The notes beneath the pieces are model-generated. The model did not search any database. It was not told the origin of the DNA and was given only the letters and a program-made list of their open reading frames with translations. From NCBI RefSeq assembly GCF_032484785.1, contig NZ_JAUETR010000002.1, positions 186,001-250,000 on the forward strand: a stretch of 64,000 nt of DNA, written 5' to 3'. The DNA comes from Bradyrhizobium sp. SZCCHNS1050 (GTDB taxonomy: Bacteria; Pseudomonadota; Alphaproteobacteria; Rhizobiales; Xanthobacteraceae). A program made the translations under genes and the position numbers. This document shows positions 1 to 8,710 of this stretch, piece by piece. The number at the start of each line of letters is the position of its first letter. Position 1 is the stretch's first letter.

Positions 1-840
1 ACGATCGACCACACCGGACCGATGACCAAGTCGGTCGCTGACAATGCGCTGCTGCTCGAAGTGCTGGCCGGCGCCGACGGTCTCGATCCCCGGCAATATG
101 CGCCGAAGGTCTCGGCCTACACCGAGGCGCTCGGCAAGGGCGTCAAGGGTCTCAAGATCGGCGTCCTCAAGGAAGGCTTCAGCGCGCCCAACATGGAAGA
201 GGGCGTGGTCGCCAAGGTCAAGGCTGGCGCGGAGCGCTTCGCCAAGATGGGCGCGAGCATGTCGGAAGTCTCGATCCCCGAGCACATGCATGCGCTGGCG
301 GCGTGGAATCCGATCACGCTCGAAGGCTTCCTCGTGCAGATGATGCTCGGCAACGGCATGGGGTTCAACTGGAAGGGCCTTTACGATGTCGGTCTGCTCG
401 ATGCGCATTCCGGCTGGCGCACGCGCGCCGACGATCTGTCGGTGACGTTGAAGCTGACCATGCTGGTCGGGCAGTGGGGCCTCGAGCACTATCGTGGCCG
501 CTACTACGCCAAGTCGCGCAACATCGCGATTCAGGCCAAGGCGGCCTATGATGCCATGTTCGGCTCCTACGATCTGCTGCTGATGCCGACCCTGCCGTGC
601 GTCGCCACGCCGATCCCGGCCAAGGATGCGCCGCTCGCCGAGGTGGTGCAGCGCGCCTTCGAGATGACCGCGACGACCAGCCCGTTCGACGTGACAGGCC
701 ATCCGGCGATGACCCTGCCGTGCGGCCTCTCGGACGGCCTGCCGGTCGGCCTGATGCTGATCGGCAAGGACTACGCCGAATCCACCATCTACCAGGCGGC
801 GGCGGCGTTCGAGGCCGACGGCGACTGGAAGACCTTCTGA
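1..840 (+). CDS. Amidase signature family enzyme, 3' part only
   Basis: The frame is open from base 1, so the start lies outside the window. The visible 279 codons begin TIDHTGPMTKSVADN, the segment that follows the catalytic Ser-cisSer-Lys region in amidase signature enzymes, so the catalytic residues themselves are not visible. The C-terminal PFDVTGHPAMTLPCG and LPVGLMLIG motifs are typical of the family, which hydrolyses amides to acid plus ammonia. The style is closest to aliphatic or nitrile-pathway amidases, but substrate cannot be read from the sequence. The stop overlaps the start of the next gene (TGATG), so the two are probably co-transcribed. The urease operon lies 467 bp downstream, which would suit a shared role in releasing ammonia. 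Confidence 0.9.
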   Translation, partial: TIDHTGPMTKSVADNALLLEVLAGADGLDPRQYAPKVSAYTEALGKGVKGLKIGVLKEGFSAPNMEEGVVAKVKAGAERFAKMGASMSEVSIPEHMHALAAWNPITLEGFLVQMMLGNGMGFNWKGLYDVGLLDAHSGWRTRADDLSVTLKLTMLVGQWGLEHYRGRYYAKSRNIAIQAKAAYDAMFGSYDLLLMPTLPCVATPIPAKDAPLAEVVQRAFEMTATTSPFDVTGHPAMTLPCGLSDGLPVGLMLIGKDYAESTIYQAAAAFEADGDWKTF

Positions 841-1142
841 TGATCACCATCACCGCGGTCATCAGGGCCAAGGCGGGATACGAGGCCACGATGCGCGACG
901 CTCTCGTCGCCGTCGCGGCCCATGTCGCGGCCAACGAGCCGGAGACGATCGGGTTCTTCATCTCGCAGAGTGAGACCGAGCCCGGTCTGTTCACGACCTA
1001 CGAGCGCTTCGCCGACAAGGCCGCGATGGACCGCCACAACGGCTCCGCCGCGGTGGCGACCTTCTTCGGCATCGCCAAGCTGATCCTCGACGGCGAGGTC
1101 ATTCTCGTGACGTCGCAGGAGGTGTCGGCGACGCTGCGGTAG
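840..1142 (+). CDS. ABM-domain (antibiotic biosynthesis monooxygenase fold) protein
   Basis: This 100-residue protein starts MITITAVIRAKAGYE, and its ATG overlaps the amidase TGA. A single alpha/beta ferredoxin-like ABM domain covers the whole length: an N-terminal beta strand, a helix over AKAGYEATMRDAL, then the family-typical GFFISQSETEPGLFTTYERFADKAAMDRHN. Members range from small quinol monooxygenases to stress proteins with no known enzyme activity, so the substrate is unknown. The translational overlap implies co-expression with the amidase. Confidence 0.85.
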   Translation: MITITAVIRAKAGYEATMRDALVAVAAHVAANEPETIGFFISQSETEPGLFTTYERFADKAAMDRHNGSAAVATFFGIAKLILDGEVILVTSQEVSATLR

Positions 1143-1172
1143 TGCGCTGGGAGGTACCAACCGTCTCCACAG

Positions 1173-1273
1173 TCATTCCGGGGCGATGCGATAGCATCGA
1201 ACTATGGTGCGCAATTGCGCACCTGAGGATCTCGAGATCCCGGGTTCAGCCCTGGCGGGCTGCCCCGGAATGA
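1173..1273. repeat. Palindromic intergenic repeat with 12-bp terminal arms
   Basis: TCATTCCGGGGC at 1173-1184 is matched by its exact inverse GCCCCGGAATGA at 1262-1273. Between them are smaller palindromes (ATGCGATAGCAT, TGCGCAATTGCGCA, GATCTCGAGATC). It fills the gap between the ABM gene and ureE and resembles the REP/MITE-like elements common in rhizobial genomes. It probably separates the amidase and urease transcripts. Confidence 0.75.
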
Positions 1274-1306
1274 CGGTGATGACGTCAGCGAGAGAAAATC
1301 ACGCCG

Positions 1307-1756
1307 ATGCTCCGTTTGCACGGCATCATAGGACGCGCCGACGACAGGGCCTATGCCGGCCGGCTCCATGCGCTGGAGCATCGCGGCGGCATCGAGCTGT
1401 TGTTCGTGCCGCCGGAGGACGCCGGCCGCAGGCGCTTCCGGCTGACCACCGATCGCGGCACCGACTGCGCCGTCAGCCTCGATCGCGACGAACAGCTCGT
1501 CGACGGCGCGCTGCTGCATCTCGATTCCGATCGCGCGATCATCGCCCGCTTCGGTGAGGAGCAGGTCTGGCACCTGCGCGCGCGCGATCCGGCCTGTGCG
1601 CTGAAGCTCGGCTGGCACGCCGGCAACCTGCACTGGCGCGTCCGCTTCGAAGACGATCATCTGATCGTGCTGCTCGATGCCCCGCTCGACACCTATCGCG
1701 CCCGCATCCAGCCGCTGCTCGATGCCGGCGAGGTCGTGGAGCGCGATCATGTTTGA
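1307..1756 (+). CDS. ureE: Urease accessory protein UreE
   Basis: This 149-residue protein is a nickel metallochaperone that delivers Ni to apo-urease through UreG/UreF/UreD. An N-terminal barrel-like domain (residues 1-70) is followed by the C-terminal nickel-binding domain with LGWHAGNLHWRVRFEDDHLI, equivalent to the LGNRHWP segment of other UreE proteins. There is no His-rich C-terminal tail, so nickel storage capacity is probably low. The end overlaps ureF by 8 bp. It is the first gene of the compact operon ureE-F-AB-C-G-D. Confidence 0.9.
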   Translation: MLRLHGIIGRADDRAYAGRLHALEHRGGIELLFVPPEDAGRRRFRLTTDRGTDCAVSLDRDEQLVDGALLHLDSDRAIIARFGEEQVWHLRARDPACALKLGWHAGNLHWRVRFEDDHLIVLLDAPLDTYRARIQPLLDAGEVVERDHV

Positions 1757-2426
1757 CCGCGGCGAGGCGCTCGCGCTGCTGCAGCTCGGCGACAGTGCCT
1801 TTCCCGCCGGCGGCTTTGCGTTCTCCTGGGGCATCGAAGGCCTCGCGGCCGACGGCCTGCTGTCCGGTCGCGCCGACCTCGACGGCGTTATTGCCGATCA
1901 CCTCGCGCAGCGCTGGGCCAGCATGGATCGCATCCTGCTCCGCCGCGCCTGGCACGCCGACGACATTGCCGCGATCGCCGCCGTGGATCGCCTCGCCGAG
2001 GCGACAACGCCGTCGGCCGAGATGCGCGAGGGCTCGCGGCGCGCGGGCAGGGCGCTGCTCGGCGTCTGGGTCAAGCTCGCCGGTCCGTTGTCTCAGGCGT
2101 ACCGTGCCCGCGTTTCAACCGATGCGCGGCTCGGACATCTGCCGGTGGTACAAGCCATCACCGGCCGCGATGCCGGCCTTAGCCTCGACGCGGCCGAACT
2201 GGTCTCCGGCTGGACCCTCGTCGCCGGCCTCGTCAGCGCCGCCGTGCGGCTCGGCCTGATCGGCCACATCGAGTCGCAGCGCAGCCTCGCGCTTGCCCGC
2301 GCACGGCTCGCTGATCTGCTCGACGAGACACCCGACGACGACGCGATGCCGTCGAGCTTCACGCCCTTCATCGACATCGCCGTGTCGCGCGGTCCGCTGC
2401 GGCACGTGCGCATGTTCACGACCTGA
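1749..2426 (+). CDS. ureF: Urease accessory protein UreF
   Basis: 225 residues, starting at the ATG inside the end of ureE (MFDRGEALALLQLGDSAFP). The all-helical UreF family motif LGDSAFPAGGFAFSWGIEGL is clear at residues 12-31. UreF acts as an activator of the GTPase UreG in the UreD-UreF-UreG complex that inserts nickel and carbamylates the active-site lysine. The start is chosen because it gives the family-typical N-terminus and translational coupling; a longer upstream frame would duplicate ureE sequence. Confidence 0.92.
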   Translation: MFDRGEALALLQLGDSAFPAGGFAFSWGIEGLAADGLLSGRADLDGVIADHLAQRWASMDRILLRRAWHADDIAAIAAVDRLAEATTPSAEMREGSRRAGRALLGVWVKLAGPLSQAYRARVSTDARLGHLPVVQAITGRDAGLSLDAAELVSGWTLVAGLVSAAVRLGLIGHIESQRSLALARARLADLLDETPDDDAMPSSFTPFIDIAVSRGPLRHVRMFTT

Positions 2427-2442
2427 CCAGAGGTGCCGCGCC

Positions 2443-3141
2443 ATGATGAACCTGTCGCCGACCGAGATGGATCGTCTCGTGATCTTCAACGCCGCGCAGA
2501 TGGCGCGGCGCAACCGCTTGCTCGGCATCAGGCTCAGCCATCCGGAGGCGGTGGCCTACATCACCGACGAGGTGATGACCGCGGCGCGCCGCAATCTGCC
2601 CTATGCCGAGATCCGCGACATGGCGGGACGGCTGCTCACGACCGACGACGTCGAGCCCGGCGTCGCCCAGATGATCCCGATTCTCTATGTCGAGCTGATG
2701 TTTGCCGAGGGCACCAAGGTGATGGCGCTGTTCGAGCCGATCCAGCCGGCTGAGGGCGCCGTCGCCGACGTCATCGTGCCCGGCGAGATCATCGAAGGCC
2801 CTGGCGACATCGAGATGTTCACCGCGTTGCCGGCCGTCACCATCGACGTCGTCAACACCGGCGACCGGGACATCCAGGTGCGCAGCCACACCCATTTCTT
2901 CGAGGTCAACCGCGCACTGTTGTTCGATCGTGCCGCCGCCTGGGGCATGAAGATTGATCGTCCGGCGGGACTCGGCGTCCGTTTCGAGCCGGGCGTCACC
3001 AAATCGGTACGCCTCGTGCCGATCACCGGCGACCGCATCGTGCGCGGCCAGGCCGGACTCGTCAACGGCCCGCTCGACGCGGCCGGCGCGCGCGAGACCG
3101 GGCTGAAACTCGCGCAGTCGCGCGGCTATCTGGGAGCTTAG
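2443..3141 (+). CDS. ureAB: Fused urease gamma-beta subunit
   Basis: 232 residues. Residues 1-100 match the urease gamma subunit (MDRLVIFNAAQMARRN, HPEAVAYITDEVM, then LLTTDDVEPGV and VELMFAEGTK). Residues about 105-232 match the beta subunit (VPGEIIEGPGDIE, VNTGDRDIQVRSHTHFFEVN, FEPGVTKSVRLVPI). Such fusions are known in Helicobacter UreA and in several actinobacterial ureAB genes; most rhizobial ureases have separate ureA and ureB. The C-terminus (AGLVNGPLDAAGARE, then RGYLGA) resembles what I recall of actinobacterial ureAB more than a free UreB. The ureC ATG follows after 3 bp. Confidence 0.92.
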   Translation: MMNLSPTEMDRLVIFNAAQMARRNRLLGIRLSHPEAVAYITDEVMTAARRNLPYAEIRDMAGRLLTTDDVEPGVAQMIPILYVELMFAEGTKVMALFEPIQPAEGAVADVIVPGEIIEGPGDIEMFTALPAVTIDVVNTGDRDIQVRSHTHFFEVNRALLFDRAAAWGMKIDRPAGLGVRFEPGVTKSVRLVPITGDRIVRGQAGLVNGPLDAAGARETGLKLAQSRGYLGA

Positions 3142-3144
3142 ATC

Positions 3145-4851
3145 ATGGCCACGCTGACCCGCCGCGCCTATGCTGAGCTGTATGGCCCCACCAAGGGCGA
3201 TCTCATCCGGCTCGCCGACACCAGCCTGCTCGCCGAGATCGAGCACGACTACACGACCTACGGCCATGAGCTGCTGGTCGGCGCCGGCAAGAACCTGCGC
3301 GACGGCGAGGCCATCGCCGGCCACCGCACGTCGTCCCACAAGATCCTCGACGTCGTCGTCAAGAACGCGACCATCGTCGACGCCGTCGCCGGCATCGTGA
3401 AGGCCGACATCGGCATCCGCGACGGGCGTATCGTCGGCATCGGCAAGGCCGGCAATCCCGACGTGATGCCGGACGTGCATCCGGACATGGTGGTCGGCCA
3501 CACCACCGCGCCGATCGCCGGCGGCCCGTTCATCGTCACCGCCGGCGCGATCGAAAGCCACGCGCATCTGATCTCGCCGGAACAGTCGGACCATGCGCTG
3601 GCCGGCGGCACCACGACGATGATCGGCAACGGCTCCGGGCCGGTGTTCGATGTCGGCTCCGGCTCGGGGCCGAATTTCGGGCACTTCCTGAAATCGATCG
3701 AGTTCTCGCCGCTGAACTACGCGCTGTTCGGCCGCGGCGGCTCCAACCCCGAAGCGGTCGAGGAGGCGGTCGCGGCCGGCGGCATGTCGGTCAAGATCCA
3801 CGAGGACTTTGGCGCCGCGCCCGACGTCATCGACAAGAGCCTGATCGCCGCCGACCGCAACGACTTCGCCGTGCATCTGCACACCGACTCGATCAACGAA
3901 TACGGCTTCTGCGAGGACACGATGGCGGCGGTCGACGGCCGCACCATCCACATGTACCACGTCGAGGGTGCCGGCGGCGGCCATGCACCCGATCTGCTCA
4001 AGGTGGTGTCCTGGCCCAACGTGATCCCGTCCTCCACCAATCCGACCAATCCCTACACCTCCTACGGCATGGAGGAGGGCGTGCCGATGACGATGATCTG
4101 TCATCAGCTCAACTACAACGCGCCCGAAGACGTCATGTTCGGCGAGGCGCGGGTGCGGGCGCAGTCGATGGCGGCCGAGGATTTCCTGCACGACATGGGC
4201 GCGATCTCGATCTTCGGCACGGACACCCAGGGCATGGGCCGGCTCGCCGAGAACGTCGCCAAATGCTGGCAGCTCGCCAGCGTGATGAAGGACCGCATCG
4301 GCCGGCTGCCGGAGGAGACGACCGCGCGCGCCGACAATGAGCGCATCAAGCGCTACGTCGCCAAGCTCACCATCAATCCCGCTGTTGCCGTCGGCATCGA
4401 TCATGTCGTCGGCTCGATCGAGGTCGGCAAGATGGCCGATCTCGTGCTGTGGCCGCGCGCCTCGTTCGGCCTCAAGCCCTACATGGTGATCAAGAACGGC
4501 TTCCCTGTCTGGGCCGCGATGGGCGACGGCAATGGCAGTCTGGGTCTCTCCGAGCCGATGATCCAGAAGCGGATGTGGGGTGCGCTCGGCGCAGCGCCAC
4601 AGCGGCTCGGCGTCAACTTCATGTCGAAGCTCGCGGTCGACGCCGGCATCCGCGCCAAGCTTGGGCTCGGCCGTGAGACCGTGCAGATCAAGAACGTGCG
4701 CCGGCTGCGCAAGACCGACATGGTCCGCAACGCGGCGATGCCGCATGTCGAGGTCGATCCGCAGACCTTCGAGGTCCGCGCCGACGGCAAGCTGCTGATG
4801 TGCCCGCCGGCGACGACCGTGCCGCTCGCGAGGAGGTTCATGCTGCGATGA
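3145..4851 (+). CDS. ureC: Urease alpha (catalytic) subunit, divergent type
   Basis: 568 residues, hydrolyses urea to ammonia and carbamate in the cytoplasm. The dinickel ligands are present: H139/H141, the lysine to be carbamylated K217 with H219 (VKIHED), H246, H272 ([10 protein letters not shown]) and D360 (GTDTQGMGR). The flap residues C319 and H320 and the substrate-side R336 are also kept. However the flap reads CHQLN where canonical ureases have CHHLD, the first metal loop is [13 protein letters not shown] rather than GIDTHIHFICPQQ, and the usual GTNATTCTPG stretch is replaced by a Gly/Ser-rich segment around residues 161-178. It is probably a catalytically competent but distinct urease lineage. 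The stop overlaps ureG (ATGA). Confidence 0.93.
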   Translation: MATLTRRAYAELYGPTKGDLIRLADTSLLAEIEHDYTTYGHELLVGAGKNLRDGEAIAGHRTSSHKILDVVVKNATIVDAVAGIVKADIGIRDGRIVGIGKAGNPDVMPDVHPDMVVGHTTAPIAGGPFIVTAGAIESHAHLISPEQSDHALAGGTTTMIGNGSGPVFDVGSGSGPNFGHFLKSIEFSPLNYALFGRGGSNPEAVEEAVAAGGMSVKIHEDFGAAPDVIDKSLIAADRNDFAVHLHTDSINEYGFCEDTMAAVDGRTIHMYHVEGAGGGHAPDLLKVVSWPNVIPSSTNPTNPYTSYGMEEGVPMTMICHQLNYNAPEDVMFGEARVRAQSMAAEDFLHDMGAISIFGTDTQGMGRLAENVAKCWQLASVMKDRIGRLPEETTARADNERIKRYVAKLTINPAVAVGIDHVVGSIEVGKMADLVLWPRASFGLKPYMVIKNGFPVWAAMGDGNGSLGLSEPMIQKRMWGALGAAPQRLGVNFMSKLAVDAGIRAKLGLGRETVQIKNVRRLRKTDMVRNAAMPHVEVDPQTFEVRADGKLLMCPPATTVPLARRFMLR

Positions 4852-5492
4852 ACCGTCTCGCTCTCACCGGCACCGATGCGCCGATGACCGCCGCGCGCGT
4901 CGGCATCGGCGGCCCGGTGGGCTCCGGCAAGACCGCTCTGGTCGAGCGCCTGATCCCGGCGCTGCAGGCGCGCGGCATCGACATCGCGGTCATCACCAAC
5001 GATCTCGTCACCGCCGAGGATGCCGAGCGCGTCCGCCGCTCGGGATTGATCGACCCGGCGCGCGTGTCGGCGGTCGAAGCCGGCGCCTGTCCGCACACCG
5101 TGATCCGCGAGGACCCGACGCTCAACATCGAGGCCGCCGACGAATTGGAGCGGCGCTTTCCGGGCGTCGAGCTGATCCTGCTGGAGAGCGGTGGTGACAA
5201 TCTCGCCTCGACCTTCTCGCGCGACCTCACCGATTTCTGGATGTTCGTGATCGACGTCGCCGGCGGCGACGACATCCCGCGCAAGCGCGGCCCCGGCGTG
5301 ATCCGCGCCGATCTGCTCGTCATCAACAAGGTCGATCTCGCCTCGCATGTCGGCGTCGATCTCGATCGCATGCGGCGCGAAGCGGCCGAGGTGCGCGGCG
5401 GCCGTCCGGTGCTCTTGACCAACTGCCGACGCGGCGAGGGTATTGATGCGATCGTCGATCTGCTCGAGCGCGAGGTGCTGTTCCGCACGTGA
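4848..5492 (+). CDS. ureG: Urease accessory GTPase UreG
   Basis: 214 residues of the SIMIBI GTPase family; it couples GTP hydrolysis to nickel insertion into urease. The P-loop [13 protein letters not shown] is near residues 17-29, followed by the UreG-specific [13 protein letters not shown] (nickel-binding Cys-Pro-His), the E-S-G-G switch and the base-specificity motif NKVDL. The start overlaps the ureC stop and the end overlaps ureD (GTGA), so both junctions are translationally coupled. There is no His-rich N-terminus. Confidence 0.95.
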   Translation: MNRLALTGTDAPMTAARVGIGGPVGSGKTALVERLIPALQARGIDIAVITNDLVTAEDAERVRRSGLIDPARVSAVEAGACPHTVIREDPTLNIEAADELERRFPGVELILLESGGDNLASTFSRDLTDFWMFVIDVAGGDDIPRKRGPGVIRADLLVINKVDLASHVGVDLDRMRREAAEVRGGRPVLLTNCRRGEGIDAIVDLLEREVLFRT

Positions 5493-6328
5493 GCGCTTCA
5501 GCCCCAGAGCCGCCGCGGCTCGATCTCTCCTTCGTTCGCCGCGGCGGCCGCACGGTGATCGACCGCCGGCTGTTCGCGTGGCCGTTCGTGCTGACACGCA
5601 GCTTTCACACCGATGCCGAGCGGCCGGACCTGCTCAGCGTGATCCTGCAGACCGGCAGTGGCGCGGTGCATGGCGAGGACCGGTTGACGCAGCGCTTCAC
5701 GCTACATGCGGGTGCAGCCGTTTGCGTGACCACGCAGGGCGCCACCTCAGTCCATCGCGCCGAGCCGGGCGCACGTGCCATGGAGCAGGTGCTGCTCCGG
5801 GTCGAGACCGGCGCCAGGCTCGATTATCGGCCGGAGCCGCGTATTCTGTTTCCCGGGGCTGCCTTGTGCCAGGTGCTCGAACTGCACTGCGCCGCCGATG
5901 CTTTGGCCCTCGTGACCGACGCCTTCACGATGCATGACCCGGTCGGGCAGGGGCGCTTGTTCCGCGAGCTCGACTCCGCGCTCGTCGTGCGCCGGACGGG
6001 CGAGGCGCCGCTCCTCATCGACCGCATGCAGCTGCGCGATCCTGATGTCGCCGTCTTCAACGGTCATCGCGCGTTCGGCTCGGCCGTGCTGATGCTGCCG
6101 CTGACGAACGATCTCACCGCGCTTCGCCAGCGTCTCGTCGATGCGCTGTCCTGCATCGACGGCCTCTACGCCGCGGCAAGCCTGCTGCCGGAGAGCGCCG
6201 GTCTCGGCGTGCGCCTCGCGGGCCGCCAGATGCGCCAGCTGCGCACCGGATTCGACGCGATCGCCGCGATCTATCGCGAGGCTCAGGCCCCGAGCGCGCC
6301 TGCGACGGCTCGGCCGACCGCTGCGTGA
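5489..6328 (+). CDS. ureD: Urease accessory protein UreD (UreH)
   Basis: 279 residues with a GTG start overlapping the ureG TGA. UreD is the scaffold that docks on apo-urease and channels nickel from UreG/UreF. Family features include [15 protein letters not shown] at the N-terminus, then [16 protein letters not shown], then [10 protein letters not shown], where more usual UreDs read QAAxKVYR. It is the last gene of the operon, in contrast to the common ureD-first order. Its 3' end overlaps the convergent beta-lactamase gene by 46 bp. Confidence 0.88.
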   Translation: MSASAPEPPRLDLSFVRRGGRTVIDRRLFAWPFVLTRSFHTDAERPDLLSVILQTGSGAVHGEDRLTQRFTLHAGAAVCVTTQGATSVHRAEPGARAMEQVLLRVETGARLDYRPEPRILFPGAALCQVLELHCAADALALVTDAFTMHDPVGQGRLFRELDSALVVRRTGEAPLLIDRMQLRDPDVAVFNGHRAFGSAVLMLPLTNDLTALRQRLVDALSCIDGLYAAASLLPESAGLGVRLAGRQMRQLRTGFDAIAAIYREAQAPSAPATARPTAA

Positions 6329-7152
6329 ACCGCGTTGCGCTTGTCGTCGCTGGCCTTGGTCTCGGTGAGATAGCTGCTCACGACGACCGGCACGCGCCCT
6401 GTCGGCCAGATCACGGCGACATCGTTGCTGCTGCCGCGCTCGCCCGCGCCGGTCTTGTCGCCGATGCGCCATTCGCCGGGCAGGCCGGCGCGCAGCTTGG
6501 CGCCACCGGTCTTGCAGGCGATCAGCCAGCCATTCAGGATGTCGCGCGATGCCGCCGACAGCGCCGTGCCGGTCGTCAGCTTCGCCAAGGTCTGCGCCAT
6601 CGCCGCGGGCGTCGTGGTGTCCCTGGGATCGCCGGGCACGCTTTCATTGAGCGCAGGCTCGATGCGGTCGAGCCGGGTGATGGCGTCGCCGAAGCCGCGG
6701 ATGGCGCGGGTCAGGCCGGCGGGGCCGCCGAGGCTCGCCAGCAGCAGATTCGCCGCCGTGTTGTCGCTGAGCGTCACGGTCGCCTCGCACAATTCGCCGA
6801 CCGACAGGCCCGACGTCCCCACATAGGCCTTGGTGACCGGCGCGTAGGACAGGATGTCTCCTTGCGCGATCGGAATGCGCCGCGCCAGCTGCTCGGTGCC
6901 GACATCGACCTTGGCGAGAATGGCCGCCGCCAGCAGCGCCTTGAAGGTGCTGCACATCGGGAAGCGCTCGTCGAGCCGATGGCCGCTCAGCGCCCCGCTC
7001 GCGGTGTCCAGCAGCGCCACGCCGAGTCGTCCGCCGCTGCCGGCCTCGATGCCGGCGATGGTGGCCTGCAGGTCGGCGGCAAGCACCGGCTTCGCCGCCA
7101 GCAGCGGCACGATTGCGAGCGGAAACAATTGCCGCCGTGTGTAGATCGTCAT
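6283..7152 (-). CDS. Class A beta-lactamase with twin-arginine leader
   Basis: 289 residues. All class A motifs are visible: the nucleophile in CSTFK (S68, K71), SDN at 129-131, ExxLN with general base E165, and KTG at 233-235. The N-terminus MTIYTRRQLFPLAIVPLLAA has an RR followed by a hydrophobic run and a likely AxA cleavage near residue 26, which fits Tat export to the periplasm as in some other environmental class A enzymes. The ATG chosen gives this leader; an extra 15 upstream codons lack any signal feature. No ampR-like regulator is adjacent. The spectrum cannot be predicted. Confidence 0.92.
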   Translation of the reverse strand: MTIYTRRQLFPLAIVPLLAAKPVLAADLQATIAGIEAGSGGRLGVALLDTASGALSGHRLDERFPMCSTFKALLAAAILAKVDVGTEQLARRIPIAQGDILSYAPVTKAYVGTSGLSVGELCEATVTLSDNTAANLLLASLGGPAGLTRAIRGFGDAITRLDRIEPALNESVPGDPRDTTTPAAMAQTLAKLTTGTALSAASRDILNGWLIACKTGGAKLRAGLPGEWRIGDKTGAGERGSSNDVAVIWPTGRVPVVVSSYLTETKASDDKRNAVHAAVGRAVAGALGA

Positions 7153-7166
7153 GGACCGTTCTCGAG

Positions 7167-7958
7167 TTACGCCGTCTCGAGATCGAAATCGGCCCACACC
7201 GGCACGTGATCCGACGGCTTCTCCCAGGCCCTGACATAGCTGTCGATGCCGACCTCGACCAGCCGGTCGCTGGCCTGTGGCGACAACAACAGGTGATCGA
7301 TCCGGATCCCTGCGTTCTTCTGCCAGGCGCCGGCCTGATAGTCCCAGAACGTGTACTGCCCCGGCGCGTCGGTGACGGCGCGCAGCGCGTCGGTGAGGCC
7401 CAAGCCGAGCAGCGACTGGAAGCTCTCGCGTGTCTCCGGGCGGAACAGCGCGTCGTCGACCCAGGCCTCGGGGTTGGAGACGTCGGTGGCGGCGGGGATC
7501 ACGTTGAAGTCACCTGCGAGGATCAGCGGCTCCTCGGTCTTCAGCCGCTCACGCGCGTAGTCACGAAGCCGCGACATCCATTTGAGCTTGTAGGGATATT
7601 TTTCCGTGTTCGGCGGGTTGCCGTTGGGCAGGTAGAGGCAGGCGATGCGCACCACCCCGCTCTTGAGGCTGACCACGCCCTCGAGGAACCGCGCATGCAC
7701 GTCCTCGGCATCGCCGTCGAGCCCGGACTTGGTTTCGTCGAACGGCAGCTTCGACAACAGCGCGACGCCGTTGAAGGTCTTCTGGCCGTGCGTCACCACG
7801 TTGTAGCCGAGCGCCTCGATCTCCAGCCTTGGGAATGCGTCGTCCGTGCATTTGATCTCCTGCAGGCAGACGATGTCCGGGGAGCATTCCTTGAGCCAGG
7901 TCAGGAGGTGATCGATCCGCTGCCGGACCGAATTGACGTTCCAAGTTGCGATACGCAT
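7167..7958 (-). CDS. xthA: Exodeoxyribonuclease III
   Basis: 263 residues, a monomeric DNA-repair AP endonuclease and 3' exonuclease of the endonuclease/exonuclease/phosphatase fold. Diagnostic motifs are MRIATWNVNSVRQR at the N-terminus, CLQEIKC with the metal-binding Glu, YLPNGNP, GDFNVIP with the Asp-Asn pair, the substrate-recognition segment YTFWDYQAGAW, and the terminal catalytic SDHVPV. Length is normal for XthA. Only 14 bp separate its stop from the beta-lactamase start, but there is no functional link. Confidence 0.96.
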   Translation of the reverse strand: MRIATWNVNSVRQRIDHLLTWLKECSPDIVCLQEIKCTDDAFPRLEIEALGYNVVTHGQKTFNGVALLSKLPFDETKSGLDGDAEDVHARFLEGVVSLKSGVVRIACLYLPNGNPPNTEKYPYKLKWMSRLRDYARERLKTEEPLILAGDFNVIPAATDVSNPEAWVDDALFRPETRESFQSLLGLGLTDALRAVTDAPGQYTFWDYQAGAWQKNAGIRIDHLLLSPQASDRLVEVGIDSYVRAWEKPSDHVPVWADFDLETA

Positions 7959-8057
7959 TGGCTTGAGGTTCCCGGGGGGAAGGAGAAACGGCCCCGGTTA
8001 GATCAAGCCGCGACCACTCCGGTCAAGGCGGATGGCGTGGGAATCACAGGCGGGTGC

Positions 8058-8279
8058 AACATTCCACGGGTGGCGCTGAACTGGCTGCTGCAGCGCCCGA
8101 CGGTCGCGACCATCATCGTCGGCGCCCGCGACGAGAGCCAGCTGATCGAGAATATCGGCGCGGTCGGCTGGAGCCTGACGGCGGAGCAGGTGGCCACGCT
8201 CGACGCCGCGAGCGACACGCCGGCGGCCTATCCGGTCCGGCATCAGCGCGGCTTCCCGATGCTGAACGAGCGTCGCTAG
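8058..8279 (+). pseudogene. Aldo/keto reductase remnant (C-terminal part only)
   Basis: The forward frame encodes PRVALNWLLQRPTVATIIVG, then ARDESQLIENIGAVGWSLTAEQVATLD and a normal stop after FPMLNERR. This is the last helix-loop-helix of an aldo/keto reductase barrel with the NADPH-binding GARDESQLIEN element, about 70 of an expected 320-350 residues. Upstream the frame loses all similarity and runs into the divergent xthA promoter region; no start or RBS is apparent. I interpret it as what remains after a deletion. Confidence 0.75.
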
Positions 8280-8710
8280 TCCAGCACGAGCGGAACTGCT
8301 GTGGATCATCAGCCTCAGGCCTCGTACCTGCAGTGCCGATCCATTTGACGACGACGCCGGACGGGACGTAAAATTAGGTTCGATCGTCACGTGGCCGCGC
8401 TTCGGTCATTCTGGAGCCGCCACAACGGGGGGCATCGACCCCGGACCGATCGGCGGTTGAGCCTCACGACTGTGCCGGACCCGCAGTCTTCAATGTGACG
8501 ATGTTTGGCTCACTAAGTCGTCCCGGCGGACCGCATCAGATTTTCGTTGAAGAGAGAACCTCTCGCTCCTCACCCTGAGGAGCCCGCCGCGGGCGGGCGT
8601 CTCGAAGGGCGAGGCCAACGCTGCGGCCTCATGGTTCGAGACGGCGCTGCGCGCCTCCTCACCATGAGGGTAAGCAGCGGCGGCTTGAAGGACACTGGCC
8701 GCCCGCGCGA
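8280..8710. other. Non-coding stretch with one palindromic repeat
   Basis: No open frame here has a credible start, codon usage and homology. The only structure I see is the repeat listed at 8568-8671; the first 290 bp show nothing recognisable. Confidence 0.5.
8568..8671. repeat. Imperfect palindromic repeat (CCTCACCCTGAGG type)
   Basis: CCTCACCCTGAGGAGC at the left is mirrored by the right-hand CTCCTCACCATGAGGG, and the inside (GTCTCGAAGGGCGAGGCC versus GGCCTCATGGTTCGAGAC) is also an imperfect inverse. The whole can fold into a long stem of about 100 nt. It resembles the extragenic palindromes scattered through Bradyrhizobium genomes. It lies between the AKR remnant and the flavin reductase gene. 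Confidence 0.7.

Noticed and set aside
2416..4746. A 776-codon open frame antisense to ureC
   Set aside because: Composition rich in His/Arg/Asp/Gly without motifs; a mirror of third-position GC bias in ureAB and ureC.
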